From Selaginella tamariscina (Eukaryota; Streptophyta; Lycopodiopsida; Selaginellales; Selaginellaceae): a stretch of 64,000 nt of DNA. The number at the start of each line of letters is the position of its first letter. Within the stretch, counting starts at the first letter, position 1. The stretch lies in assembly GCA_003024785.1 (NCBI GenBank), contig PUQB01000357.1:143782-207781 (forward strand). The letters run 5' to 3'. Of the stretch, positions 53,087 through 64,000 are shown one piece after another. The notes below the pieces were generated by a model that saw only the letters and a list, made by a program, of their open reading frames with translations, was not told the DNA's origin and did not search any database. The translations under genes were made by a program, and so were the position numbers.

Positions 53087-53858
53087 TTACAGGCTTGAGT
53101 AGAGCTATGAGTTTATGGCTTGTTTCATTTGTCAAGTAGTCCTGGTAACTGCATACAAGAGCAGAATATGAATTACACATATTCCTAATAATTTTCTATT
53201 GTATAAGTATAGGTGGGCACTTACGTTATCCTTGAAGATGGCCAGTTTGCCCTCCTCAGTCTCTGCCAACCATAATAATAAATTTAAGTAATAATAATAA
53301 TAATACTAAAGTATACTATATACATAAAACCCAGGTGTGTGTAGGTGTGTACGTGCCTGTGCGTGTGCGTGCATGTTAAGAAAAATACCTGGTTTATAAC
53401 AGGAGATGATCGAGCAGGTCCACATGGTGTGTTGTCTGGCTTGTAGAGTGGAATATGTGTCAACAAGACTTTATGCAAATCTGCAAATAAAAATATCATA
53501 TTGTTCGTTAAACTTCATAATTCCATGATGTTATAATACTTATTTGTTATTATTATTATAGCGACTATACGATGTTATATTCCTACCTGAACTTGATTGT
53601 CTCTCAATAAAGCTCCAAGAAGAATTGGTAGCAGCATCCGTCATTGGTCCTACAAAACAGTGCGTATACAAATATTTAGAATATAGAGTAAAATTACATA
53701 TACAGTAGTAATAATATGAATTGCACACCATCAAGAGCTTGAGCATTTACAAACACAAACTCCAAGCCACCAACCTTGTGGCTGTAGTCCGTCTCACCAA
53801 ATCTTTTCTTGTACCTATCCAGTATCTGTAAACTTACTCTTCAATATATGTGTGTGTG

Positions 53859-53939
<81 letters not shown>

Positions 53940-54501
53940 ATATAAATACTGTATCTTCTCATATAAAATCATACAGGCATAACTAGTAAAAATATTATAT
54001 TAATACATATAATGTACCTGTGGTTTATGAGAGAAGGATTCATGATAACCAATATCATGATTCCCACACAAAAAATACATGGGAATTGTCATTCTCAATC
54101 TCAGCCTCTTCAACCCTCTCTGAGACTGATCGAAAACATGTTCAAAACGCTTGTATGACTCTTCCCACCTACACATACACACATGTTTATATGTGTTTAT
54201 GTATGTATACGCAGGAACTTACTCAATATCAGAAAGATACGGTCCCCGTCAAATGAATCCCCAAGTATTATAATTTCATCAGGCTCTAGACCCAATACAG
54301 ATGACCTGAATGCTCGTCTCATGTAGATATCAGAGTAAAACTGAACAATCTTCAGCGCTAATGAACCGGGAGCCATTCCGTACGATGTTCTGTCCGTCAG
54401 CTGTTGATTGCATTAGTGTGTGTGTGTGTGTTATTCCATATGATGTGCTAGTATGTCTAAACAATAATATATTAGTTCAAAAAGATCATGTAATGTATAT
54501 A

Positions 54502-54537
<36 letters not shown>

Positions 54538-54685
54538 TGTATGTATGTATCTCTCTCTCTTTCTCTCTCGTACGATGTTCTGTCCGTCAACTGTTGATTG
54601 CATTAGTGTGTGTGTGTGTGTGTGTGTTATTCCATATGATGTGCTAGTATGCTACAGTAGCTCATATGATGTGTATGTATGTATG

Positions 54686-54716
<31 letters not shown>

Positions 54717-55315
54717 GATGTTCTGTCCGTCAACTGTTGATTACATTAGTGTGTCTGTGTGTGCTAGTATGCTAATTCAAAAAAGCTCATATAACGTATG
54801 CATATGTGTATGTGTGTCTACACACATACACACACACGTATGTATCTATCTATATATATGATAGAATTTACATATGTATAAGCAGATATATTTATAATAT
54901 AAGATATACCTGAGGGTCAGCAATAAGAGCAACCCGGATAGGTTTATCTGCAGAAGTTTCTGGGTTCTGGTAAACCAAACAGGTAAGATCAGAATTTATG
55001 CATATATTGTATATACATTATAAATTTAGAATCATATATATGTGCGTTTATGTTGTATTTGTATGTATACAACATATTAAATTACTAAACCCATTAAATT
55101 CATGTGAGTAATTCCTAATTGAATAGCTATATATATTATATATATATATATATACAGAAAAACATGTAAGAAGTAAAACAAATTATGCATACCTGTTGCA
55201 GATCTGGCCAGGAACACCTCCAGCGGGGAATCCAAAAGGCGAGCAGCTCCCCATAGAGCAGCGAGACGATCCATATGCATCCCAGACACACAGCGAGCCT
55301 CCACAAGGGCTGCAT
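52111..55315 (-). CDS. Membrane metallophosphoesterase, MPPE1/PGAP5-like
   Basis: Start ATG 55315 (MQPLWRLAVCLGCIWIVSLL, a signal-anchor helix). Calcineurin-type motifs follow in order: IRVALIADPQ, IIILGDSFDGG, MYFLCGNHDIGY, VLLTHIPLYKPDNTPCG with SSPVINQ, and DYGFSGHDHDQCKVDY. The tail has YTIGTFSWQQGNIYPSFAMV and ends with a second hydrophobic segment (IIGPFTVLVAVNFSLYMILV). This order and two-helix layout fit the eukaryotic MPPE1/PGAP5/Cdc1 family, which removes an ethanolamine phosphate from GPI anchors in the secretory pathway. The exon before 52600 has a frame slip after LMLATTKE. The intron upstream of the GDSFDGG exon is swollen by a tandem repeat (54379-54860). Confidence 0.8.
53022..53087. 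repeat. (GT)n-(GA)n intronic microsatellite
   Basis: About 17 GT units followed by about 13 GA units, in an intron of the metallophosphoesterase gene. Confidence 0.85.
54379..54860. repeat. Three tandem copies that include an exon start
   Basis: Units beginning near 54379, 54570 and 54713 each carry tacgatgttctgtccgtcaa/g followed by ctgttgatt.cattagtgtg and (GT)n/(CT)n/(ATGT)n runs. On the minus strand the first copy is the real splice acceptor plus the first bases of the exon LTDRTSYG. The other two are extra copies of that border lying within the intron. Confidence 0.75.
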
Positions 55316-55498
55316 TTTCCGTTCCCCTAGAACCCTAAAACAGGGGAAATGCACCTACCCTAATTCATTAAATTTATGCATTACACTTGCCCTAAAATTA
55401 AATTTATTTTTGAAGTTTAGGGCTTATGAATGCGAAATGTAGTTGCCCTAATTAAAAATATTTATTCTTGAGGTTTAGGGTTTATGAATTAGGAAGAA
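55316..55498. promoter_or_regulatory. Bidirectional promoter with telo-box motifs
   Basis: The 183 bases between two divergent ATGs contain CCCTAAAACAGG, GTTTAGGGCTTA and GGTTTAGGGTTTATGAAT, the same motif class as at 44431-44626. Confidence 0.5.
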
Positions 55499-56342
55499 AT
55501 GCAGAGCTTGGGAAGGGCGCTATGGCGGGGGGCGCTGCAATCCGGGAAGATGTTTCGGATAGAAGAGGCGCCGAGCATGCAAGGTACGCTAAACATCTCG
55601 ATTCATCAAAGATCGAGCGATTTCCTGTCCGGATTGCACTGCATTTCCTGCCGGCACATGCGGATTGTGGGATGGGCACGCAAGATGGAGGATCCCAAGG
55701 GCGTCAAAGGGGAGGCATGGCGTAGGAGGCCTGTGAAGAAGAAGAAGCGGAAGGTTTACAGTCCGTACACAATCCGTGCGACGAGGTTCTACAGTAGGCA
55801 GAGATGTTTGTCTTTCCTGAGAGAAGAATCCGAAAGGGATGCTGCTGAACGTGCCAGAGCCGAGGAGGAGATGAAAGCAAAACAGGTACATTGTGTGTGT
55901 GTGTGTGTGTTCATATAGCAAAGCTTCAGAGTTCTGATTAACTATGATATGCTCATCGGCAGACACATAACTCAATATTATATAGAGCCAGTATATTATG
56001 TTTGATATAGATTATTTTGTATAATATGTAGTTCATTCGATATATAGAGTTATTCTCCTTCCACCGTAACTTCTTGGTATATGTATATGATATGTATGTA
56101 GATACGCACAGACATGCATAAAATACAAGATAGTATTATGTAAATATATTTATTTATTTGTGAAGAAGGAGAAGATGAAGAAATCCAAAGTGAAGACTCC
56201 AATAAAGAAGGCGATATATGCAGGAGGCAGGGCTGCATTTGTTTCAGCAATGGTGCCGTTTACAAGAGAAAAGAATCCTGAAATCCCCGACTATTGTCCA
56301 CCAGTCGTGAAGAGGATTGATCCGTGGAGGTGTGTGCGTGTG

Positions 56343-56386
<44 letters not shown>

Positions 56387-56495
56387 AGAGAAGAGCACAC
56401 TTGTAGTAACCAAACAGTATATCTAGTGTATGTACAACCATGTAACTATGTTATTTTAGTTATACTTGTAGGCCCTATATTATAGTTGTAGAACT

Positions 56496-56527
<32 letters not shown>

Positions 56528-56751
56528 CGCACGCACTGATTAATTTGATATTAAGGGCGAAGTGGACACCTCCCTTTAAAAAGCCAAGGCAGGATTATCA
56601 AGTAGGAAGGGCGAGGCCATTGGCTAAGGCAATGGTGAAGAGTGTGATGAAGGATAAGGCTGTGTCAAAGGCTATTGCTCGGAGGAAAAGGTTTGAAAAA
56701 AGGTTTAAAAGGGCACCAATGCGTCCTAAACAGAGGATGGAATTCACTTAA
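55499..56751 (+). CDS. Small basic protein, probably organelle-targeted
   Basis: Three exons join in phase: from 55499 to the donor at about 55886 (AAA CAG before gtacat), about 56165-56330, and about 56556-56751. The N-terminus MQSLGRALWRGALQSGKMFR is an Arg-rich amphipathic presequence. The body is very basic (RRRPVKKKKRKVYSPYTIRA), with a charged helix (EESERDAAERARAEEEMKAK), then IPDYCPPVVKRIDPWR, AKWTPPFKKPRQDYQVGRAR and a Lys/Arg-rich tail ending KQRMEFT. This resembles an RNA-binding or ribosome-associated mitochondrial protein in composition, but I do not recognise the family. It is one of the few genes here with no frame break. Confidence 0.6.
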
Positions 56752-57455
56752 TGTGAATTATCTGTATAAGGTATTTAATTACATTTTATACATTTTATAA
56801 AGGAATATACTTCTTTTTCCTTTATACGCGTATGTGTATAAGGTGTTTAATTACATTCTATAAAGGATTGTGCTCCATTATGAATGATTAACAACTGTTT
56901 AATTAATAATTTTTTCCTTCTTAACGAATTTCTCAATAATTAATTTCTCATTGAAATATATAGAGAATATTCTACGAATCGTTCCTAATTTACCCGCATT
57001 TTAGGGCTTCTTAATTTAGGGCTCATTTTGGCGGGCAGAGAGCTGTTCTTTAAATCGAGGTATGTAATCCCTTTCGCAGATATTTCTTATGCAGTATAAT
57101 ATAATAGCTATGTTAAATGTATCAATTTATCGATTATTTATTTAGCATTTTAAATTAATTATTAAAGTTCATCATTTAATACATTATTAATCTTAACAGG
57201 TTTACAGTTCCAACCTTTTATAGAGAATATATATTGTACTATACAAATAAATACATACACATATGTATGACAATACAGATATATGTGTAAACGCATATTT
57301 CGGGAGCATACATGCACGTAACGAAATAATCATTCATGCATTTAATAGTGTATATTTGGATATGTGTGTGTGTGTGTGTGTGTTATATAATATGTTACAG
57401 TGTCACAAGGCTTCTAACTTGGCACCTGGGGATCTGCAAACATAATAATTCCAGG
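56752..57455. other. Intergenic DNA and 5' flank of the GEX2-like gene
   Basis: AT-rich. TTTTAGGGCTTCTTAATTTAG at about 57000-57020 may belong to the promoter of the downstream gene. The stretch 57060-57440 could include a 5' UTR intron (gtatgtaatccc donor-like at 57060). Confidence 0.35.
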
Positions 57456-58017
57456 ATGGTTTCTGCTCAACAAAGGTATTTTCCAATTTTTATGAATAGT
57501 TAGCTAATATGTCTGTACACATGTATACACATACATATTTACATATATGGACACATACAGGTTGTTCTGGATTGTGTGGTGGATGTGGTTACTATGGATG
57601 TTTATAACCGCTGGGGAGCGTTAGGGCAGCCAGGAAGAGACTGCCTCCTCTTGTGCAATGAGAACCTAACCTGCGCTCTCGACTGTGCAGCATGTGACTA
57701 CGACTGCTGTAATTCTACTTGCAGTGTAAGGGGGGAATATGCGATCCCTCATGCTATAGTTCGACTCTGAATATTAGCACTTGCTGCATTGCTGTACCTG
57801 CTCCTCCGCCATCTCCTCCTCCCAGTATGTTTTCGACATCACTTGGACTACACAATTATCTGGTAAAATTATTAGTTTTTCCATGCATTTTAATTTTCTT
57901 CATTTATTTATTTCTCGTTTTCCTAAGAGAGGGTTGTATTTATATATCTCACGTATTTTGCCGTAAGCATTAATATGTTCCCACCCTTGTGTTATGTGGT
58001 GTCGAGCTCATATAAGT

Positions 58018-58060
<43 letters not shown>

Positions 58061-58492
58061 GTGTGTGTGTGTGTGTTTGCATTTGAACTACTAACTCAAC
58101 TTTAGAAAAATTATACCAGTGATGTCTTAGGGAGTTCAACTTATACTAATTATACTAATAGGGAGTTCAACGTCTTAACACTTTTCTAACGATTTTTACG
58201 TCCTTTTTCTTTTGCCCAGTAATACCGGTCCAGGGAATTGCACCACGGTTGGACTTGCAACTGTGAATATTAGACTAATTGAGGGCGTTCCATACAACTT
58301 TAGCATTTTGGAATAGACTCGAGTTGCAGTGGATCCAGTTGTATGTGTTGGACCCCGTACACTGGTTCCCCAAGCTTTTTCCAGGTAAATATGTATATAT
58401 GTGCATATTTATTGTGTGTTGTATGTGTGTAGAAACGCACATAAAACTTAAAATATGTACGAACACATATATACAGGTATGCACACACACCA

Positions 58493-58533
<41 letters not shown>

Positions 58534-58543
58534 ACACATATAT

Positions 58544-58589
<46 letters not shown>

Positions 58590-61500
58590 TTTTTATTTCA
58601 GGTAACTATCACCAATGCTACATCAGGCATTCCTCCTGTGAAGACGTCCTGTTTTGTGGGAAATGGTTCCGCTTTTGGAGCATATCCCGTCTCATGCATT
58701 GCACAAAATTCACTTGCCAATGCCACTACACAGTATATTCTGTCCGTAAACGTACTTTCCTACGGCTCTTGGGTACCTATTACCGGATATTCAAGTCCAC
58801 CTGTATATATCGTTACAGGTGCTCATATTGTTAATTATAAATATAATATACAATATAATTGATTTATCTAATTGAGCTTACATAACACGTACATACACAC
58901 ACACGTATGTACATGTTTGCTAATTGTGTGTTTTATACAGGTCCCGTGTCGGTTTCCGCATGCTTAGCATCGTGGTATAATGGAAATAATACATTTATAG
59001 CAGGAACACTGGCAAAACTTATTATAACACAAAAGGATGCATTTAACAACACAGTTAATATCAACACAGGAAGCAGCCAAGTATTCAATTTCAACTTACG
59101 GGTACTTTTCGAAAAACCTATATATGTATAATCTACTATATTATATTGTATACTAACAGTAGTATATTTATCAATGCAGGTAATAGCTAGCCCAATTATT
59201 AACACATCGGTAATATTCCCCAGTTTTAACATAACTCCGGATATTAACCAAGGTATCCAAACGGTATCTTTTTACCCCACAATTGCGGGAAGGTTTTATT
59301 TACAAGTTGGAGATGGAATGCATGTTGTTCAGAAGTCTCCATTTCGATTTGATGTCACTCCAGGTTGTATACATGTGTATATTATGTATGTGTGTATGTA
59401 CATTTGGAGATGTATATTTGACATGAATCTATACGTGAAGCATATATTGTTTGGCATCTGTATGTGTAAGTATATCTAAGTGTTTGGATGTGTATATAAT
59501 GACTGGAAACTCTCCTCCCTCCCTCCCTCTCTCTCTCTCATGCACACGCACACGCACGCACGTATTTACAAGCGTTTTTGCAGGACCATTATCCTTGAAT
59601 ATAACTTCCGCTATATGGCCAAACGGAATAAACACATTCCAGGCGGGAAGAACAGGCAAACTGGCAATACTACAGCTTGATCAATTTGCGAACCCTATCT
59701 CAACTCCTAACCTGTTGAACCTGACCTTCTTTTATTTGGATATTAGCACCTGGATTACGCTTAATGTGTCTATGTCCTCCCTGGACATCGACCCAGACTA
59801 TATGTCTGCAGGCTTTATTCCTACTCTTGCGGGCCAGTATGTAGTTCATGTTGGTAATGGTTCATATGAGATACCGTCGTCCCCATTCACGTTCTCAGTA
59901 GTTGCAGGTACGTGTGTGTGTGTGTGTGTGTGTGGTAGCTTTAACGATGGTTATAGTGCGCGCGTGCACGCACACGCACACATGCACGCTGTTTTGCAGG
60001 TCGTATATCAGTAAATAACTGCACGGGATCCTGGTTATTGAAGTCCAGTTTTTTGGCGGGAGAGAAGGCAGTTTTTCAAATAATGCAAATCGACACATTT
60101 GGAAACAACGTCAGTCTAATTACCGGCAGCATGGAGGTGTACAACTTCGCTGTTAATGTCACTGACGCCGTCACTCTCTCATCTGTTTACATTCCCACTC
60201 TCAAGTTGTTACCTGCTGACCTTGCTTCGCCCTTCAGGTCCTCTCCCCCTCTCTCTCTCTCCCCGCCCCTCCTCCCCTCCCTCTCCCTCTCCCTCTCCCT
60301 CTCTCTCTCTCTCTCCCCTGCCCTCTCTTTCCTCTGCCCTCTCCCCCCTCCCCCCCCCCCTCTCTCTCTCCTTATAATATGCGTGGGGCCATACACACAC
60401 ATGCACGCGAATGCATGCACACACAATGTGTGTGTGTGACAATCAGATGATTCTTTTGTTCAGGAGTATAGTTTTCTATCCAACACTTGCTGGAGCTTTC
60501 TACTTAAACGTTGGCGGGAATAATGTCAACATATCAAGCTCACCATTCATATTTCAAGTTGTTCCAGGTATGCTTATGATTTAATAATCTTTTAATGATA
60601 AATCTAGTAATTGTATACATACCATCTCTAACGTGTATTCATATATTAACACAATGTGTATAAATAAGTTTTCTGTACTCGTACACACATGTATTTATAC
60701 TGTATTTGTAACTTATTGCAGGTCCTATAAGTATACCGGCATGTGTTGCTTTATGGCCAAATGGTACCCGGTTTCAAGCAGGGGGAAACGGGAGTTTACA
60801 GATATTTAAACGCGATAAATATAATAATAGTGTTTACGATAATTACGTGTTTTCAGCGGCTATAGTCAGCTCAAGTGATGTACCTGTTGGAAGTTTGCCT
60901 GACTTCGGAATCCAGGTATACACACATTTAATGTGTGTGTACGGGCGTGCGTATTATTCTGAAATTTATACGTATTACATTAGAATACTGCAATTATTAT
61001 AGCTAGGTACAAATATGTACTTATATAGTTTCTTTTAAGCTGTTATAAGTTATCACAATAAGTTTATTAACACACACGCACACGCGCACACACACACACA
61101 CAGAATTTAACTATTTTATACAGGTACAAAATATTATGTCTACGGACTATAACCTTGTGAGTTTTATATCGACTCTTGCTGGAGCTTTTCAGTTTATTAT
61201 TGGAAGCAGCACTGATAATATTGCAAATTCACCTCTCGATTTCTTTATAAATGCAAGTAAGCATATTTTATTTATTTACTTGATATTAGTTTATTTCATT
61301 ATTTCTATACTGTTGTTTTGTAAGCTGGTCATTAGTTTCCTTTACGTTTAATTAATATTTGTACACAAAATTACGTGGGTATATACATGCATACACATTC
61401 ATACGTATTGTACATGTAGGTTTACTTTAGTATTTGTTCCACACATACACACATTATAGGGAACATAATATATATACACATATCTACGCATTTATATTTA

Positions 61501-62133
61501 TATTTTATAAGTTTTACTGATACACATACATAAGGAGCCACGTATGTATCGCATGCATGTATGTGAACATCTATGTATATGTGTTTGATATGCAGGTTCT
61601 GTATCCACACCATCATGCATAGCATCATGGCCGAATGGCAAGAATACATTTGCAGCTGGAAGTGAGGCCCGCTTAGAAGTTCTACTCAAGGATATATATA
61701 ACAACACGATATGTGATGCTAATGGAGGATTTGATTATAATTACACGGTATGATCATTTAATAACTATGTAAGTATTATCTATATATTAGAAAATAAAAG
61801 TATTATTTAAAATTTTAGTACGTATTTAAATTTCCAGTTATCAGCAAGTATTTCTTCAAACGTCTCCCAAGGCTTGGCGGGGTATAACGTCACTCTTGCC
61901 ACTCATCCAGCTGCAGGTATATACTATTAAATTATATATATTTACAATATTATTACCATAATATAAAGTTTAAATATAGTATTATGCTTATAATATGTTT
62001 ACTTATGCAGGTTTGGATATTGTGAAGTTTTATTCTCGGATAGCTGGTTCTTATTTTCTCTCACTATGGAGCTCCTCACAGAATGTCACACAGAATATTA
62101 CGGGCTCGCCTTTTTCATTTGCTGTTACAGCAG

Positions 62134-62179
<46 letters not shown>

Positions 62180-64000
62180 ATCTCTCAATATATATAATTT
62201 TGTCTTAAAGTATAATCTTTGAATTACTTACAGGCTCTATATCAGTGTCAAACTGCACAGCTTCATGGTTAAATGGTATAAACAACTTTACAGCCGGGGA
62301 TCAAGCAGTTATACAAATACTCCTCATGGATGCTTATGGAAATAATGTCAGCATTGCAACAGGCATGATAATATACATATTATATATTGAATATATGATA
62401 ACTTTTGCTGTTATTAATTAAATGATTAATTAATATTATTACAGGCAGAAACGATTCATATAACTTCATTGTGGAAGTGATGGGATATCCTGATGCATTG
62501 TCCGCTTGGAACGTTACAGTTGTTCCTCAGAACTTCTCAGGTACACACGCACACACGCACAAGCAAGCAAGCAAGCACGCCCACACATGCACGCACACAC
62601 TCACACACACATTGTGTAGTACATACACGAACAATGTATCTTTGTTAACAAAACACACACGCATATGTTTATTATAAACGTGTATGCTATATGATTTTAC
62701 ATTGCACATACACAATCATGTACATATACATATCATATGTTATGCAGGTTATCAATCAGTGGTATTCTTTCCAATAAATGCTGGATTATTCAATTTACGT
62801 ATTGGTAGCAAGTCCAAGAACATCTCTGGTTCACCATTTCAACTCACCATAGCACCAGGTTAGTGTATGTACATACATGTGCATGCATGCACACATACAT
62901 CTATTGCATGTGGGTGTTTTACTATGTATCATCATTAGTTGGTTAACTTCACACACACACACAAACACAAACACACACACACACATGATATCATATAGCT
63001 ACATCGAATATATAAATTTGCGCATGTATTTCCATCCTATGCGTGCGTCGTTTTATACAGGTGTATTCTCTGTACCGGATTCATCTGGGGAATGGCTAGA
63101 CGATATGCAGTTCTTTCTTCAGAACCGTACGATCTCACTCGTTATATATCCGACGGATAGCTTTGGCAACAGTGCATCCAGCAGTGATCTTACAACTGCA
63201 AACTTCACTTCCCTTGTTTATTTCGCATCCAACTTGAGTTTACAAGCAGTTCCTAAGATGGTAACCCACACACACTGTGTCACATTCTTGTACCCAATTC
63301 TCTTTCTCTCTCTCACGCGCACGCGCACATACACACACACACAAAAACACATACGTGAATACACGCGCAATATGCAATTTATGTATCTTTTCCAGGTGAT
63401 TACACCGAGAGATAACTTGTCTCTGCTTATGACTTTCAACATGACACAAGTTGGACAGTTCATACTCCAGATTGGAAATGCTTCTGAAGATATTAAGGGC
63501 TCACCCTTCGTATTTAACGTTATGACAGGTGTGTGTGTGTGTGTGTGCTTTCATTTCTATGTATCTGCTTGGTGTTTATATATACGCATGTGTATACATG
63601 ACTCTCATGTTATTGTCATCTGTTATTTTTAATAAATATAACTATATATCCAGACATATATATTTTCATATAATCAGTCTTTTTACAGATAATGTGGATC
63701 CGTCAAGAACAATATTAGACGGCGATGGACTGTATAACTCAACAGCAGGTGCCTTTAATAACTTTTGTATTTTAATATATAATTAAAGTCGATATTGCTT
63801 AAGATGTAATAAACTCTAAACTCTATAAACTGTTCTTTTTATTTATTACATTATTTATTAAACATGCAGGTGTGCTATCAACATTTCTTGTACAACTTAG
63901 GGACAGCGCTGGAAATCCAGCGGCAGCCAATGTATCAGATTTAACTGTGCAGTTCAGTCGGTTTTTAGCACCAATTAACTTAACTACAAACATCTCAATT
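57456..64000 (+). CDS. GEX2: GEX2-like secreted filamin-repeat protein (5' part, runs off the window)
   Basis: Exon 1 (57456-57475, MVSAQQ) splices in phase to 57561 to give a strongly hydrophobic signal peptide, LFWIVWWMWLLWMFITAG. A frame slip in the G run near 57615 leads to a Cys-rich N-terminal segment (NENLTCALDCAACDYDCCNS, then QCKGGICDPSC). From about 58,900 the gene codes successive filamin-type Ig repeats with a common pattern, for example CTASWLNGINNFTAGDQAVI, then GNNVSIATG, YNFIVEV, VVFFPINAGLFNLRIG and SPFQLTIAPG. At least eight repeats are visible, most split over two or three exons whose borders fall at equivalent places. N-glycosylation sites (NxS/T) are dense. GEX2 is a gamete-surface protein with filamin repeats needed for gamete attachment; identity here rests on architecture. 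An in-frame TAG stands at 58314. Confidence 0.65.
58018..58076. repeat. (CT)n-(GT)n intronic microsatellite
   Basis: About 20 CT units followed by about 9 GT units in an intron of the GEX2-like gene. Confidence 0.85.
58478..58588. repeat. (AC)n-(AT)n intronic microsatellite
   Basis: CA-rich run broken by CACC, followed by a long AT run, ending a few bases before the splice acceptor at about 58600. Confidence 0.85.
60240..60375. repeat. Long polypyrimidine tract in an intron
   Basis: About 135 bases of almost pure C/T on the plus strand, including an 11-C stretch. It could form a triplex or act as an extended polypyrimidine tract, and sequence accuracy here is doubtful. Confidence 0.85.

Overview
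The window is nuclear DNA of a streptophyte (plant lineage), most likely a non-seed plant or a charophyte alga. The reasons are TTTAGGG-type telomere motifs, spliceosomal GT-AG introns, and plant-type gene families (plant TMEM209, DUF1218, an RDR-type RNA-dependent RNA polymerase, an organellar-type Era GTPase, and a GEX2-like filamin-repeat protein). I cannot name the species. The sequence is AT-rich, host introns are packed with (GT)n/(CT)n/(AT)n tracts, and almost every gene carries single-base frame breaks beside short homopolymers, which points to an unpolished long-read assembly.

Layout: 1-740 is an AT-rich repeat related to the arms of the large element further on. 1924-2591 (+) is a small probably plastid-targeted protein and 2954-6206 (-) is TMEM209. 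6207-13600 is AT-rich and gene-poor, with one unexplained GC-rich island (about 7036-7380) and the decayed remains of a Ty3/gypsy-like retroelement. 13628-34984 is a single 21.4-kb mobile element bounded by TA dinucleotides, with inverted terminal arms of more than 6 kb. Each arm carries one copy of a DUF7869-type transposase-like gene pointing outwards, an array of the palindrome GGCGGGATTAATCCCGCC, and an AT-rich part with telomere-like motifs. The unique centre holds a third, larger palindrome array, a ParB-fold plus DNA-methyltransferase-like gene, and a HAD/FCP1-like phosphatase gene.

34985-37990 is non-coding. The right third is ordinary gene-dense host DNA: DUF1218 (38005-39045, -), an Era-like GTPase with a long N-terminal extension (39933-44430, -), an RNA-dependent RNA polymerase (44627-51775, +), an MPPE1/PGAP5-like metallophosphoesterase (52111-55315, -), a small basic protein (55499-56751, +) and the 5' part of a GEX2-like secreted filamin-repeat protein (57456 to the window end, +). 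Two head-to-head pairs there share promoters of under 200 bp rich in AAACCCTA motifs.

The most interesting object is the 21-kb element. It combines a putative transposase in both arms, a ParB/methyltransferase cargo gene and palindrome arrays that look like binding or modification sites. All function assigned to it is inference from sequence motifs.
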